DNA from: Georgenia wutianyii
Lineage (GTDB): Bacteria; Actinomycetota; Actinomycetes; Actinomycetales; Actinomycetaceae
Length of the DNA: 64,000 nucleotides
Assembly: GCF_006349365.1 (NCBI RefSeq)
Contig: NZ_CP040899.1
Coordinates: 62,001 to 126,000, forward strand
Direction: 5' to 3'
In this document: piece after piece, positions 1-7,153 of the stretch
Numbering within the stretch: position 1 is the first letter of the stretch
Layout: the number at the start of each line of letters is the position of its first letter
Translations under genes and position numbers: made by a program
The notes under the pieces: generated by a model
What the model saw: only the letters and a program-made list of their open reading frames with translations
The model's database searches: none
What the model was told of the DNA's origin: nothing

Positions 1-832
1 TGGTGAACAGGACCTGGGACTCGGTGTAGCTCACGCCGACGACGTTCTCCGGCATGTACTGCTGGAGGTCGACGACGGTCTGGAGGGAGTCGACGTAGGC
101 CTGGTCGGTGAACTCGGTGTCACCGGCGAGGATCGCCTGCTCGAACTCGCTGCCGCCGTACTGGGCGGAGCCGAGGATGTCGTGGACGATCGGCATCATC
201 CACGCGTCGAGCCCGCCGACGGCCATCGGGGTGACGCCGGCCTCGGCGAGGGACTCGTTGAGGGCGACGAACTCCTCCCACGTCGTCGGCTCCTCGAGGC
301 CGTTCTCCTCGAAGATCGCCGTGTTGTAGTACATCTGCAGGGTCTGGGAGGCGAAGGGGACGCCGTAGGTGGCGCCGTCCTCGCGGCCCTTCGCGCCGGC
401 GAGGATGGTCTCGTCGAACTCCGCGACCTCGGGGACGATGTCGTCCAGCGCCACGAGGTTGCCGCCCTCGACGAGCGGCTGGAGCAGGCCGTAGCTGCGG
501 ACCTGCGCGATGTCGGGGCCGTCGCTGCCGGTGAGGCCGGTCTGCAGGATCTGGTTGTACTCGGTGTTGACGAAGGCCTGGAAGTCGACCGAGATGCAGG
601 GGTTGGCCTCCTCGAAGGCCGGGAAGATCACGTCGTTGTAGGTGTCGGCGTCCTCGGTGCGCCAGGACCACACCCGCAGGGTGACCTCCTCGGCGCACTC
701 GCCACCGTCGGCGGTCTGCTCGGAGGAGGTGTCCTCGTCGCCCGGGTCGGGGGCGTCGGTGGACGGTGCGCAGGCGGCGAGGAGGAGGCTGGCGGACAGC
801 GCTGTCGCGATGACGGTGCGGCGTTGCATCAT
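1..832 (-). CDS. ABC transporter sugar-binding lipoprotein (C-terminus outside window)
   Basis: Extracellular solute-binding protein of a carbohydrate ABC importer, anchored outside the membrane. The gene reads leftwards from ATG at 832 and runs off the window. The N-terminus is a lipoprotein signal peptide: MMQRRT, a hydrophobic stretch, then the lipobox LAAC, followed by an acidic and Ser-rich linker. The mature part resembles family-1 binding proteins (segments LRVWSW, GLTGSDGPDIAQV, GVPFASQTLQMYYN, TTWEEFVALN). The start ATG overlaps the murQ stop (ATGA at 832-829), so translation is probably coupled to murQ. Position after murQ under a MurR-like regulator suggests uptake of MurNAc, GlcNAc-MurNAc or another amino sugar; this is inference. 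The permease genes would lie beyond position 1. Confidence 0.85.
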   Translation of the reverse strand, partial: MMQRRTVIATALSASLLLAACAPSTDAPDPGDEDTSSEQTADGGECAEEVTLRVWSWRTEDADTYNDVIFPAFEEANPCISVDFQAFVNTEYNQILQTGLTGSDGPDIAQVRSYGLLQPLVEGGNLVALDDIVPEVAEFDETILAGAKGREDGATYGVPFASQTLQMYYNTAIFEENGLEEPTTWEEFVALNESLAEAGVTPMAVGGLDAWMMPIVHDILGSAQYGGSEFEQAILAGDTEFTDQAYVDSLQTVVDLQQYMPENVVGVSYTESQVLFT

Positions 833-1785
833 GGTTCCCTTCGTGACGGGGTGCTGTGGCTGGGGCTGGACAGGGACTGCACTGCACCCCGGACGACGCC
901 ACCGGCGTCCTCCAGGGCGGCTCGGGCGCCGGGGGGATCGGCGTCCGCGAGGGTCATGACGAGCGCGACCTTGAGGTCGCCGTCGGCCTCCTCGAGGAGC
1001 TCCTCGCACACCGACCGGTCGAGCCCGGTGGCCTGGTGGAGGATCGTCACGGTCCGGGCGCGCAGCTTCTGGTTCGTGGCGACCATCGAGACCATGAGGT
1101 TGGACCACGTGCGCCCGAGCCGCACCATGAGCGCGGTCGAGAAGCTGTGCAGGACGAGCTTCTGGGCGGTGGCCGACTTCATCCGGGTGGACCCGGTGAG
1201 CGCCTCGGGGCCGGTGTCGACGACGATCGCGACCTCGACGAGCTCGCGCAGCGCCGAGCGCGGGTTGGACGTGACGAGCGCGGTGAACGCGCCGTTCGCG
1301 GCGGCGTGCTCGAGCGCGCCGGCGACGTAGGGGGTGCGCCCGGAGGCGGCGAGGCCGATGACGACGTCGCCCTCACCGACGTCCCCGAGCTCGCGGCGCC
1401 CGGCGGCGGCGTCGTCCTCGACGTTCTCCGCGGCGCGCACGATCGCCGGCGCGCCGCCGGCGAGGTGGGCGGTGACCACGCCCTCCTCCAGGCGGAAGGT
1501 GGGGAGCAGCTCGGCGGCGTCGACGACGCCGATCCGGCCGCTCGTCCCGGCGCCGACGTAGTGGACCGTCCCGCCGGCCCGCACCCGCTCGGCTGCGGCG
1601 TCGACGAGCCCTGCGAGGGCGGGCAGGGTCGCCCCGACGGCGTAGGGCACGAGCTGGTCCTCGGCGTTGATGAGCCGCAGCAGCTGCAGCGTGTCGACGA
1701 CGTCCATCTCGACCGTGCGCGGGTTGCGCTCCTCGGTGGGGGAGTCGACGAGGACCCCCCACCGGGTGTCTCCCGCTCGCGTCAT
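829..1785 (-). CDS. murQ: N-acetylmuramic acid 6-phosphate etherase MurQ
   Basis: Cytoplasmic lyase that cleaves the D-lactyl ether of MurNAc-6-phosphate to give GlcNAc-6-phosphate and D-lactate in cell-wall recycling. The 318-residue product has the usual family length (about 300). It shows the SIS sugar-phosphate fold with the loop GAGTSGRIGVVDA (residues 78-90) and the signature STRMKSATAQK. Glu92 (in AELLPT) and Glu123 (in AENVEDD) align by motif with the two catalytic glutamates of E. coli MurQ. ATG at 1785 is preceded by GGAG. The stop overlaps the binding-protein ATG by 4 nt, making a murQ-transporter operon transcribed away from the regulator. A candidate promoter on this strand is TTGACT-N17-CATCGT (1888-1860). 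No MurNAc kinase is visible in the window. Confidence 0.95.
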   Translation of the reverse strand: MTRAGDTRWGVLVDSPTEERNPRTVEMDVVDTLQLLRLINAEDQLVPYAVGATLPALAGLVDAAAERVRAGGTVHYVGAGTSGRIGVVDAAELLPTFRLEEGVVTAHLAGGAPAIVRAAENVEDDAAAGRRELGDVGEGDVVIGLAASGRTPYVAGALEHAAANGAFTALVTSNPRSALRELVEVAIVVDTGPEALTGSTRMKSATAQKLVLHSFSTALMVRLGRTWSNLMVSMVATNQKLRARTVTILHQATGLDRSVCEELLEEADGDLKVALVMTLADADPPGARAALEDAGGVVRGAVQSLSSPSHSTPSRREP

Positions 1786-1859
1786 CGCTCCGCTCCTCGC
1801 ATCTTCCGGCTGGACGGGTGCGGCTGGAACGCCCCCGTCGTGACAGTCTGGTGGCGCAG

Positions 1860-1888
1860 ACGATGCCCCGTCGGCGGGGGGAAGTCAA
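1860..1888 (-). promoter_or_regulatory. Candidate murQ promoter (TTGACT-N17-CATCGT)
   Basis: Read on the minus strand, a -35 box TTGACT (1888-1883) is followed after 17 nt by CATCGT (1865-1860), about 75 nt before the murQ ATG. The -35 matches consensus in 5 of 6 positions; the -10 is weak. Confidence 0.4.
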
Positions 1889-1910
1889 GGAGTTTCGTCG
1901 TAGTAAGATC

Positions 1911-1930
1911 GATGAGAACTAAATTTCATC
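1911..1930. promoter_or_regulatory. Candidate MurR/RpiR operator palindrome
   Basis: A 20-bp imperfect palindrome (outer arms GATGA/TCATC, 14 of 20 positions symmetric) lies between the divergent murQ and murR-like genes. It sits just downstream of a -10-like TAAGAT (1904-1909) and upstream of the regulator's ribosome binding site. It is AT-rich in a GC-rich genome, as expected for an operator. Binding by the adjacent RpiR protein is inferred from position. Confidence 0.55.
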
Positions 1931-1946
1931 CCGAAGGATGGTTGTC

Positions 1947-2825
1947 ATGGTCGAGTCCGGCCCTCCCCCCGACGGCGCCGCGCTGGTGAGTCGCATCAGC
2001 GCCGTGCTGCCCGAGCTTCGCCCCGCCGAGCGACGGGTGGGTGAGGCGGTCGTCGCCGACCCCACCTCCGTGGCCCGCGAGTCGATCACCGCTCTCGCCG
2101 AACGGTGCCGCACGTCCGCGCCCACCGTCGTGCGGTTCGCCAAGCGCATGGGCTTCTCCGGCTACCCGCAGCTGCGCCTCGCGCTGGCCAAGGCGGCCGG
2201 CATCGAGGAGGGGCGCACCGCCCGCGGCCCCATCTCCGGCACGCTCGACCCGGGCGACACCCTCGAGCAGGTCGTCGCCAAGATCGGCTACGCCGACGCG
2301 CGCGCCGTGGAGGACACGACCGCGATGCTCGACATCGCGGCGCTCGAGGCCGCCGTCGACGCGCTCGTCGGGGCCCGCCGGATCGACCTCGTCGGCGTGG
2401 CGGCCAGCGGCGTCACCGCGACCGACCTGTGCCAGAAGCTCTCCCGCCTCGGCCTGCAGGCCACGTGCCACCACGACCGGCACGCCGCGCTCACCGCGCT
2501 GTCGCTGCGCGGGCCGGGCGACGTCGTCATCGCCATCTCCCACTCGGGCAGCACGCCCGACGTCATCGCCCCGACGCGGCTCGCGGTCGAGCAGGGCGTC
2601 ACGGCCATCGCGCTCACCAACCACCCGGGCTCCAAGCTGGCGCAGACGGCCGACATCGCGCTCATCACGACGACGCGCGAGACGACGTTCCGCTCCGGGG
2701 CGATGGCCAGCCGCATCGCCCAGCTCGTCGTCGTCGACTGCCTGTTCGTCGCCGTGGCGATGCGGGACATGGACGCCACCCACGCCGCCCTCGACGCCAG
2801 CTTCAAGGCCGTCGCCGACCTCTGA
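1947..2825 (+). CDS. murR: MurR/RpiR-family transcriptional regulator
   Basis: DNA-binding regulator that senses a sugar phosphate and probably controls the divergent murQ-transporter operon. It has an N-terminal RpiR helix-turn-helix domain (about residues 5-80; ITALAERCRTSAPTVVRFAKR, then GFSGYPQLRLALA) and a C-terminal SIS domain (about 120-270; DLVGVAASGVTATDL, DVVIAISHSGSTPD, AIALTNHPGS). I chose ATG 1947 (292 aa) because GAAGGA at 1933-1938 is 8 nt upstream; an in-frame ATG at 1938 overlaps that site. By analogy with E. coli MurR the ligand would be MurNAc-6-phosphate, the MurQ substrate. The gene symbol rests on the neighbour rather than on specific sequence features. Confidence 0.85.
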   Translation: MVESGPPPDGAALVSRISAVLPELRPAERRVGEAVVADPTSVARESITALAERCRTSAPTVVRFAKRMGFSGYPQLRLALAKAAGIEEGRTARGPISGTLDPGDTLEQVVAKIGYADARAVEDTTAMLDIAALEAAVDALVGARRIDLVGVAASGVTATDLCQKLSRLGLQATCHHDRHAALTALSLRGPGDVVIAISHSGSTPDVIAPTRLAVEQGVTAIALTNHPGSKLAQTADIALITTTRETTFRSGAMASRIAQLVVVDCLFVAVAMRDMDATHAALDASFKAVADL

Positions 2826-2842
2826 CCCCACCCAGCCCCTCG

Positions 2843-2866
2843 CCCGCCGAGCGCTGGATCCGGCAC
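2843..2866 (+). repeat. Half-copy of the CCGCCGAGCGCTGGATC dispersed repeat
   Basis: This intergenic stretch matches the left arm of the long palindrome at 25772-25830 and, in reverse complement, the copy at 25855-25883. The shared core is CCGCCGAGCGCTGGATC. It lies between the murR-like stop and the promoter of the next gene. Confidence 0.6.
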
Positions 2867-2880
2867 GGGTGCGCGGACGA

Positions 2881-2886
2881 TAGCCT
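2881..2886 (+). promoter_or_regulatory. Leaderless -10 box TAGCCT
   Basis: TAGCCT ends 6 nt before the GTG at 2893, and there is no Shine-Dalgarno sequence. This spacing would put the transcription start at or next to the start codon. Confidence 0.65.
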
Positions 2887-2892
2887 CGGCCC

Positions 2893-3888
2893 GTGGACAC
2901 AGTGCGATGGGGCATCATCGGGGTCGGCGACGTCACCGAGGCCAAGAGCGGCCCGGGCTTCCAGCAGGCGGAGGGCTCCTCGCTCGTCGCCGTCATGCGC
3001 CGCGACGGTGAGAAGGCGGCCGACTACGCCCGGCGCCACGGCGTCCCGCGCTGGTACGACGACGCCCAGGCGCTCATCGAGGACCCGGAGGTCGACGCCG
3101 TCTACGTCGCGACCCCGCCGGACTCCCACCGCGACTACGCCGTGCGCGTCCTCGAGGCCGGGAAGCCGGTCTACGTGGAGAAGCCGATGGCGCGCACCGC
3201 CGCGGAGTGCGAGGACGTCCTCGCCGCGGCCGAGCGCGCCGGGCAGCCCGTCTTCGTCGCCTACTACCGCCGCGCGATGCCACGGTTCGTCACCGTCAAG
3301 CGGCTGCTCGACGACGGCGCGATCGGCGAGGTCCACGCCGTCGCCGTCCACGCGTCCAAGCCGTCGGCGCTCGCGGACGGCGCGGACGTCCCGTGGCGGG
3401 TCCGCCCGGAGGTCGCCGGGGGCGGCCTGTTCGTCGACCTCGCCTCCCACACCCTCGACCTGCTCGACCACCTCCTCGGGCCGGTCGCCCGCGTCACCGG
3501 GTACGCCGCGAGGTTCGGGCGGGTGACGACCGCCGAGGACGTCGTCAGCGCCTCCTTCGAGCTGGAGTCCGGCGCGCTCGGCAGCGGGCTGTGGAGCTAC
3601 GGCACCGCCGAGGAGCGCGACGAGGTCCGCATCCTCGGGTCCACCGGCACGCTGCGGTTCTCGACGTTCGGCCAGGAGCCGCTCGTGCTCACCACCGCCG
3701 CCGGCGAGCAGCACATCGAGGCGCCCTACCCGGTGACCGTCCAGCTGCCGCTCATCCAGAGCGTCGTCGACGAGCTCACCGGCCGCGGCACCTGCCCGAG
3801 CACCGGCGTCAGCGCCCTGCGCACCGCCCGCGTCGTCGACGCCCTCCTCGACGAGCACCGCGCCCGCCACGCCATCACCTTCGCCTGA
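2893..3888 (+). CDS. Gfo/Idh/MocA-family oxidoreductase
   Basis: NAD(P)-dependent sugar or cyclitol dehydrogenase of the Gfo/Idh/MocA family, cytosolic, 331 aa (typical 330-390). N-terminal Rossmann fold with GIIGVGDVTEAKSGP, then VDAVYVATPPDSHRDYA and the family Lys-Pro motif VYVEKPMA (about residues 95-102). The C-terminal alpha/beta domain carries GGGLFVDLASHTLDLLDHLLG, with the Asp-x-x-x-His pair typical of the catalytic region. The GTG start fits the leaderless TAGCCT box and places the Rossmann glycine motif at the very N-terminus. The gene stands alone between murR and a YagU-like gene; its substrate cannot be told from sequence. Confidence 0.85.
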   Translation: MDTVRWGIIGVGDVTEAKSGPGFQQAEGSSLVAVMRRDGEKAADYARRHGVPRWYDDAQALIEDPEVDAVYVATPPDSHRDYAVRVLEAGKPVYVEKPMARTAAECEDVLAAAERAGQPVFVAYYRRAMPRFVTVKRLLDDGAIGEVHAVAVHASKPSALADGADVPWRVRPEVAGGGLFVDLASHTLDLLDHLLGPVARVTGYAARFGRVTTAEDVVSASFELESGALGSGLWSYGTAEERDEVRILGSTGTLRFSTFGQEPLVLTTAAGEQHIEAPYPVTVQLPLIQSVVDELTGRGTCPSTGVSALRTARVVDALLDEHRARHAITFA

Positions 3889-3943
3889 CCCCCGGACTGC
3901 TCGGGGCGGTCCGCCAGCCGGTGCGGGCCGGCGCGTGCGGACC

Positions 3944-3949
3944 TAGCCT
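3944..3949 (+). promoter_or_regulatory. -10 box TAGCCT upstream of the YagU-like gene
   Basis: TAGCCT lies 37 nt before the ATG at 3987, implying a leader of about 30 nt that contains TTGGGGGA as ribosome binding site. This is a leadered counterpart of the many leaderless starts in the window. Confidence 0.5.
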
Positions 3950-3986
3950 TGCCTCCTCGACACATCTGCTCCTTGGGGGATGCGTG

Positions 3987-4556
3987 ATGAGCACCGAGCA
4001 CAGGTCCCGTCTCGTGGTCACCGATCAGGCCCGACGCCGGTACGGCACGGCCGTGTGGGTCGGCATCATCACCGGCTGCATCGGTGCGATCGTCAAGTTC
4101 GGCTGGGAGGTGCCGTTCCCGCCTCGCACGCCCGAGCGGAACGAGACCAACCCGCCGCAGGCGTTCGCCGAGCTGTTCGGCACCCCGTCGGACCTCACGC
4201 ACGCGGTCTACTACTTCAACGAGAACGCCTTGCCGTGGTTCAGCTTCCTGCTCCACTTCGCGTTCTCGATCCTCTTCGCGGTGATCTACTGCGTCGTCGC
4301 CGAGAAGTGGCCGCGGATCAAGCTCTGGCAGGGCGTCGCGTACGGCCTGGTCGTCTGGATCGCCTGGCACTGGGTGGTCATGCCCGCGGTCGGCATCATC
4401 CCGGCGCTGTGGGACCAGCCGATCGAGGAGCACCTCTCCGAGCTGGCCGGGCACGCCGCGTGGATGTGGGTCATCGAGCTCACCCGCCGGGATCTGCGCA
4501 ACCGGATCACGCACGAGCCGGACGCCGAGGTTCCCCTCACGTCCCCGTTCCGCTGA
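3987..4556 (+). CDS. YagU-like integral membrane protein (DUF1440)
   Basis: Small polytopic inner-membrane protein, 189 aa, resembling YagU (DUF1440). Hydrophobic segments are visible near residues 20-38 (VWVGIITGCIGAIVKFGW), 80-102 (FSFLLHFAFSILFAVIYCVV), 112-130 and 150-165. The conserved family-like segment NPPQAF follows the first helix. YagU is linked in E. coli to acid resistance, but no biochemical role is firmly known, so none is claimed here. ATG 3987 follows GGGGGA at about 6 nt; an in-frame GTG sits one codon upstream. The gene converges on the flavoprotein gene across a palindromic repeat. Confidence 0.7.
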   Translation: MSTEHRSRLVVTDQARRRYGTAVWVGIITGCIGAIVKFGWEVPFPPRTPERNETNPPQAFAELFGTPSDLTHAVYYFNENALPWFSFLLHFAFSILFAVIYCVVAEKWPRIKLWQGVAYGLVVWIAWHWVVMPAVGIIPALWDQPIEEHLSELAGHAAWMWVIELTRRDLRNRITHEPDAEVPLTSPFR

Positions 4557-4591
4557 GTCGACCCACCACCACCCCGGCCGCGCGCTCCCCC

Positions 4592-4670
4592 GCCGCCGAG
4601 GTCGCACGTTCTCGCCTGAGTCCCGCCGGAAGAACCGGCGACCGCTGACGGAAACGTGCGACCTCGGAGG
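4592..4670. repeat. Palindromic dispersed repeat, family 1, copy A
   Basis: A roughly 78-bp element with 15-bp perfect outer arms (CCGAGGTCGCACGTT at 4596-4610 and its complement at 4653-4667). Nested inside is a second hairpin CGCCGG-aagaa-CCGGCG (4624-4640). It lies between two convergent genes. A near-identical copy is at 7042-7119. It could work as a bidirectional terminator or be a REP-like element. Confidence 0.85.
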
Positions 4671-4680
4671 GTGGGGGTGA

Positions 4681-6357
4681 CTAGCGCACGGTGGTCGCCG
4701 TCGCCGTCGCCGTCGTCGTCGGCACGCCGACCTTCGCCATGTGGCGGGCGGCGCGCATCCCGAAGACGGCGGCCGGGCCGATGGTCGAGCCGGGCCCGGG
4801 GTACGTGCGCCCCATGACCGAGGCGGAGTTGTTGCCCGCTGAGTAGAGGCCCTCGATGACCGAGCCGTCCTCGCGCAGCGCCCGCGCGTCGGCGTCGGTC
4901 ACCACACCACCCTTGGTGCCGAGGTCCCCGACGACGAGCTTGAAGGCCGTGAAGGGGCCCTTCTCGATGGGGCCGAGGTTGGGGTTGGGGCGCACGGTCG
5001 GGTCGCTGTAGTAGCGGTCGTAGGCCGAGTTGCCGCGGCCGAAGTCGCCGTCGACGCCGGAGCGCGCGAAGCCGTTGAAACGCACGATCGTCTCGGCGAA
5101 GCGGGCCTTGTCGACGCCGAGCTTCTCGGCGAGCTCCTCGAGGGTGTCGGCCTTGACCATGATCCCGGCCTCCTGCATCTTCTTGTTCGCCCGCGGGTCC
5201 AAGGCGTAGGTGCGCAGGTAGCGGCGGGCGTGCCGGACGTCGGTGACCATCCAGTACGGGCCGTCCTTGTCGTGCTCGAGCATGTGGTGCCCGAGGTCGA
5301 CGTAGGACTCGGACTCGTTGGCGATCCGTTCGCCGGTGGAGTCGACGATGATCGAGTAGGGCATGGACCGCTCGCCCACGATGAAGGACGGCGACCCGCC
5401 GGGCAGTGCCTCGATCGAGGCTCCCCACCAGGCGTCGTCCATGAGCTCGAGCGCCGCTCCGTGGCGTGCGGCGATGTCGATCGCGCCGCCGAGGTTGCCG
5501 CGGGCGCCGGAGGGGGCGCCGTCGATGCCGTGGTACTTGCGGCGCCACTCGACGTTGTGGTCGAAGCCGCCGGCGGCGAGCATGACGCCGTGCGTCGCGC
5601 GGATCGTCAGCGCCTTGCCCTCGCGCGTCGTCCGGACACCGACGACGCGGTCGTCCTCGATGACGAGGTCCTCGAGCGGGGCGCTCAGCCACAGGTCCGC
5701 GCCGAGCTTCTGGACGACGACGTCGAGGAACGCGGCCGTCCAGCCGGAGCCGATCCCGGCGAGCTTCTTGCCCGTGACGATGCCGCCGAGGGCGCGGAAG
5801 ACGAACTGGGCGCCGCGGACGAAACCGCTCGGGGTGGACCAGGCACGGCCGAGCAGCCACACGTCGTCGGTCTTGGCGGGCAGCGGGATCGGCGACTGGT
5901 TGGTCTTCCACCAGTCCCCGATGCGCTTGACGTCGAAGGGCTTGACCTCGAGGCCGCGGCCGATCTTGCCGCCGGGCAGCTCGGGGTAGTAGTCGGCGTA
6001 GTCGGGCGCGCGGACGAGCTCGATGCCGTACTTCGTCGCCGTGTCGACGAAGTCCGCGACGCCGTCGACGAAGGCCTCCTTGCGCTCGCGGCTCGTCGCG
6101 CGGCCCTCGTCGCCGATCGTCGCCTCGAGGTACTCCAGCGCCTCCTCGCGTGAGTCCCCTGCACGGTCGCGGCGCATGAGCGGGTTGTTGGGCAGCCACA
6201 TGCCTCCGCCGGACATCGCGGTGTTGCCGCCCCACGCGCCCGTGCTCTCGAGGATGAGGACGCGCAGGCCCTTGTCGGCCGCTCCCAGCGCCGTCACCAT
6301 GCCCGCGGCACCGCTGCCGACGACGACGACGTCGTAGGTCTGGTCAAATTCGGTCAT
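4681..6357 (-). CDS. FAD-binding dehydrogenase, 3-ketosteroid-delta1-dehydrogenase-like
   Basis: Flavoprotein oxidoreductase of the fumarate reductase/KstD superfamily, 558 aa, cytosolic or membrane-associated. It has the dinucleotide-binding motif DVVVVGSGAAGMVTALGAADKG (about residues 9-30), an ESTGAWGGNTAMSGGG loop, a capping domain in the middle, and the C-terminal FAD loop GRTYPGPGSTIGPA typical of KstD-like enzymes. KstD enzymes desaturate ring A of 3-ketosteroids; whether this one acts on steroids is not shown, as no other sterol genes are near. ATG 6357 is preceded by GAGGGAGCAGAG. It is transcribed divergently from a TetR gene that very likely represses it through the 20-bp palindrome between them. 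Confidence 0.8.
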   Translation of the reverse strand: MTEFDQTYDVVVVGSGAAGMVTALGAADKGLRVLILESTGAWGGNTAMSGGGMWLPNNPLMRRDRAGDSREEALEYLEATIGDEGRATSRERKEAFVDGVADFVDTATKYGIELVRAPDYADYYPELPGGKIGRGLEVKPFDVKRIGDWWKTNQSPIPLPAKTDDVWLLGRAWSTPSGFVRGAQFVFRALGGIVTGKKLAGIGSGWTAAFLDVVVQKLGADLWLSAPLEDLVIEDDRVVGVRTTREGKALTIRATHGVMLAAGGFDHNVEWRRKYHGIDGAPSGARGNLGGAIDIAARHGAALELMDDAWWGASIEALPGGSPSFIVGERSMPYSIIVDSTGERIANESESYVDLGHHMLEHDKDGPYWMVTDVRHARRYLRTYALDPRANKKMQEAGIMVKADTLEELAEKLGVDKARFAETIVRFNGFARSGVDGDFGRGNSAYDRYYSDPTVRPNPNLGPIEKGPFTAFKLVVGDLGTKGGVVTDADARALREDGSVIEGLYSAGNNSASVMGRTYPGPGSTIGPAAVFGMRAARHMAKVGVPTTTATATATTVR

Positions 6358-6382
6358 CTCTGCTCCCTCCAGTGGGACAGAT

Positions 6383-6402
6383 ACCGGACAGAGTTGTCCG
6401 GT
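6383..6402. promoter_or_regulatory. TetR operator palindrome ACCGGACA-N4-TGTCCGGT
   Basis: A perfect 8+4+8 palindrome lies in the 61-bp gap between the divergent flavoprotein and TetR genes. It covers the region where the -35 of the TetR promoter (TATGAT at 6406-6411) would be. Size, symmetry and place fit a TetR-dimer operator controlling both directions. Confidence 0.75.
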
Positions 6403-6405
6403 TCC

Positions 6406-6411
6406 TATGAT
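6406..6411 (+). promoter_or_regulatory. Leaderless -10 box TATGAT of the TetR gene
   Basis: TATGAT (5 of 6 to consensus) ends 7 nt before the ATG at 6419, next to the operator. This favours 6419 over the in-frame ATGs at 6407 and 6413. Confidence 0.6.
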
Positions 6412-6418
6412 CATGAGC

Positions 6419-6982
6419 ATGACGCTCGCCGCCCGCGGAGGCAACAGAGGTCCTGCGGCGGCCGCCGACAACCGGCGCGCGCTGCTCAGGGCGGCACGCG
6501 AGCTCTTCGCCGACAAGGGGTACAACGTCCCCCTGAGCGCCATCGCCCGTGAGGCCGGCGTGGGGCAGGGCGTGCTCTACCGCCACTTCCCGAGCCGCCT
6601 GGACCTCGCGTTCGCCGTCTTCGAGGAGAACTTCGCCGAGCTCACGGCGCTCGCCGAGGACGAGGCGCCCGACGCCTTCGAACGGGTCGTCGCGCGGATG
6701 GTCGAGCTCATGGTCGAGTCGGTGGGGTTCGTCGAGCTCGTCGTCGGCGCGCGCGGCGTCGTCACGGACTACCAGGGCGACCGCCAGCTGGCCGAGATCC
6801 TCACCGGGCCCCTCGAGCGCGCCCGGGCCGCCGGCCTGACAGCCCCCGACATCGGGGTCGAGGCCGTCGCCCTCGCCCTGCGGATGATCTACGGCGTGGC
6901 GACCACCGCCCGCGATGACGACCAGCGCCGCGCCGACGTCGCCGCCGCCCTGTCCCTCGTCACCACCCGCTGGCGCCCCTAG
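6419..6982 (+). CDS. TetR-family transcriptional regulator
   Basis: One-domain-sensing repressor, 187 aa, usual TetR size. The N-terminal helix-turn-helix is clear: RRALLRAARELFADKG, then VPLSAIAREAGVGQGVLYRHFPSRLDLAFAV (about residues 18-68). The C-terminal part is all-helical and ligand-binding, with no recognisable ligand signature. Three in-frame ATGs exist (6407, 6413, 6419); I chose 6419 because TATGAT ends 7 nt before it and the first two overlap that box. It is divergent from the KstD-like flavoprotein gene and shares a perfect palindrome with it, so autoregulation plus control of that enzyme is likely. Confidence 0.88.
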   Translation: MTLAARGGNRGPAAAADNRRALLRAARELFADKGYNVPLSAIAREAGVGQGVLYRHFPSRLDLAFAVFEENFAELTALAEDEAPDAFERVVARMVELMVESVGFVELVVGARGVVTDYQGDRQLAEILTGPLERARAAGLTAPDIGVEAVALALRMIYGVATTARDDDQRRADVAAALSLVTTRWRP

Positions 6983-7041
6983 CGCACGCCCGCCGCCCTC
7001 GCCCTCGAGGTCGCTCCCGCCGCTCGCCCGGCCTTCGCCCG

Positions 7042-7119
7042 CCGCCGAGTTCGCACGTTCTCCTCCGAGTCCCGCTGAAAGAACCGGCGACCGCTGACGG
7101 GAATGTGCGACCTCGGCGG
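7042..7119. repeat. Palindromic dispersed repeat, family 1, copy B
   Basis: Second copy of the 78-bp element at 4592-4670, differing at only about a dozen positions. The outer 19-bp arms CCGCCGAGTTCGCACGTTC and GAATGTGCGACCTCGGCGG pair with two G-T type mismatches. Again it lies between convergent genes (TetR and hrpA). The rest of the 171-bp gap shows nothing else. Confidence 0.85.
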
Positions 7120-7153
7120 GTGGGTGAGGGTGGGGCCGGGGAACGTGGCTGCG

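Noticed and set aside
2826..2892. Operator of the LacI type upstream of the first Gfo/Idh gene
   Set aside because: The GCGCTGG string there belongs to repeat family 2 and lacks the AAGCGCTT core.
4681..6543. Longer 620-residue form of the KstD-like flavoprotein
   Set aside because: The extra 62 residues would run across the operator and the divergent TetR gene; ATG 6357 has a good ribosome binding site and starts right before the FAD motif.
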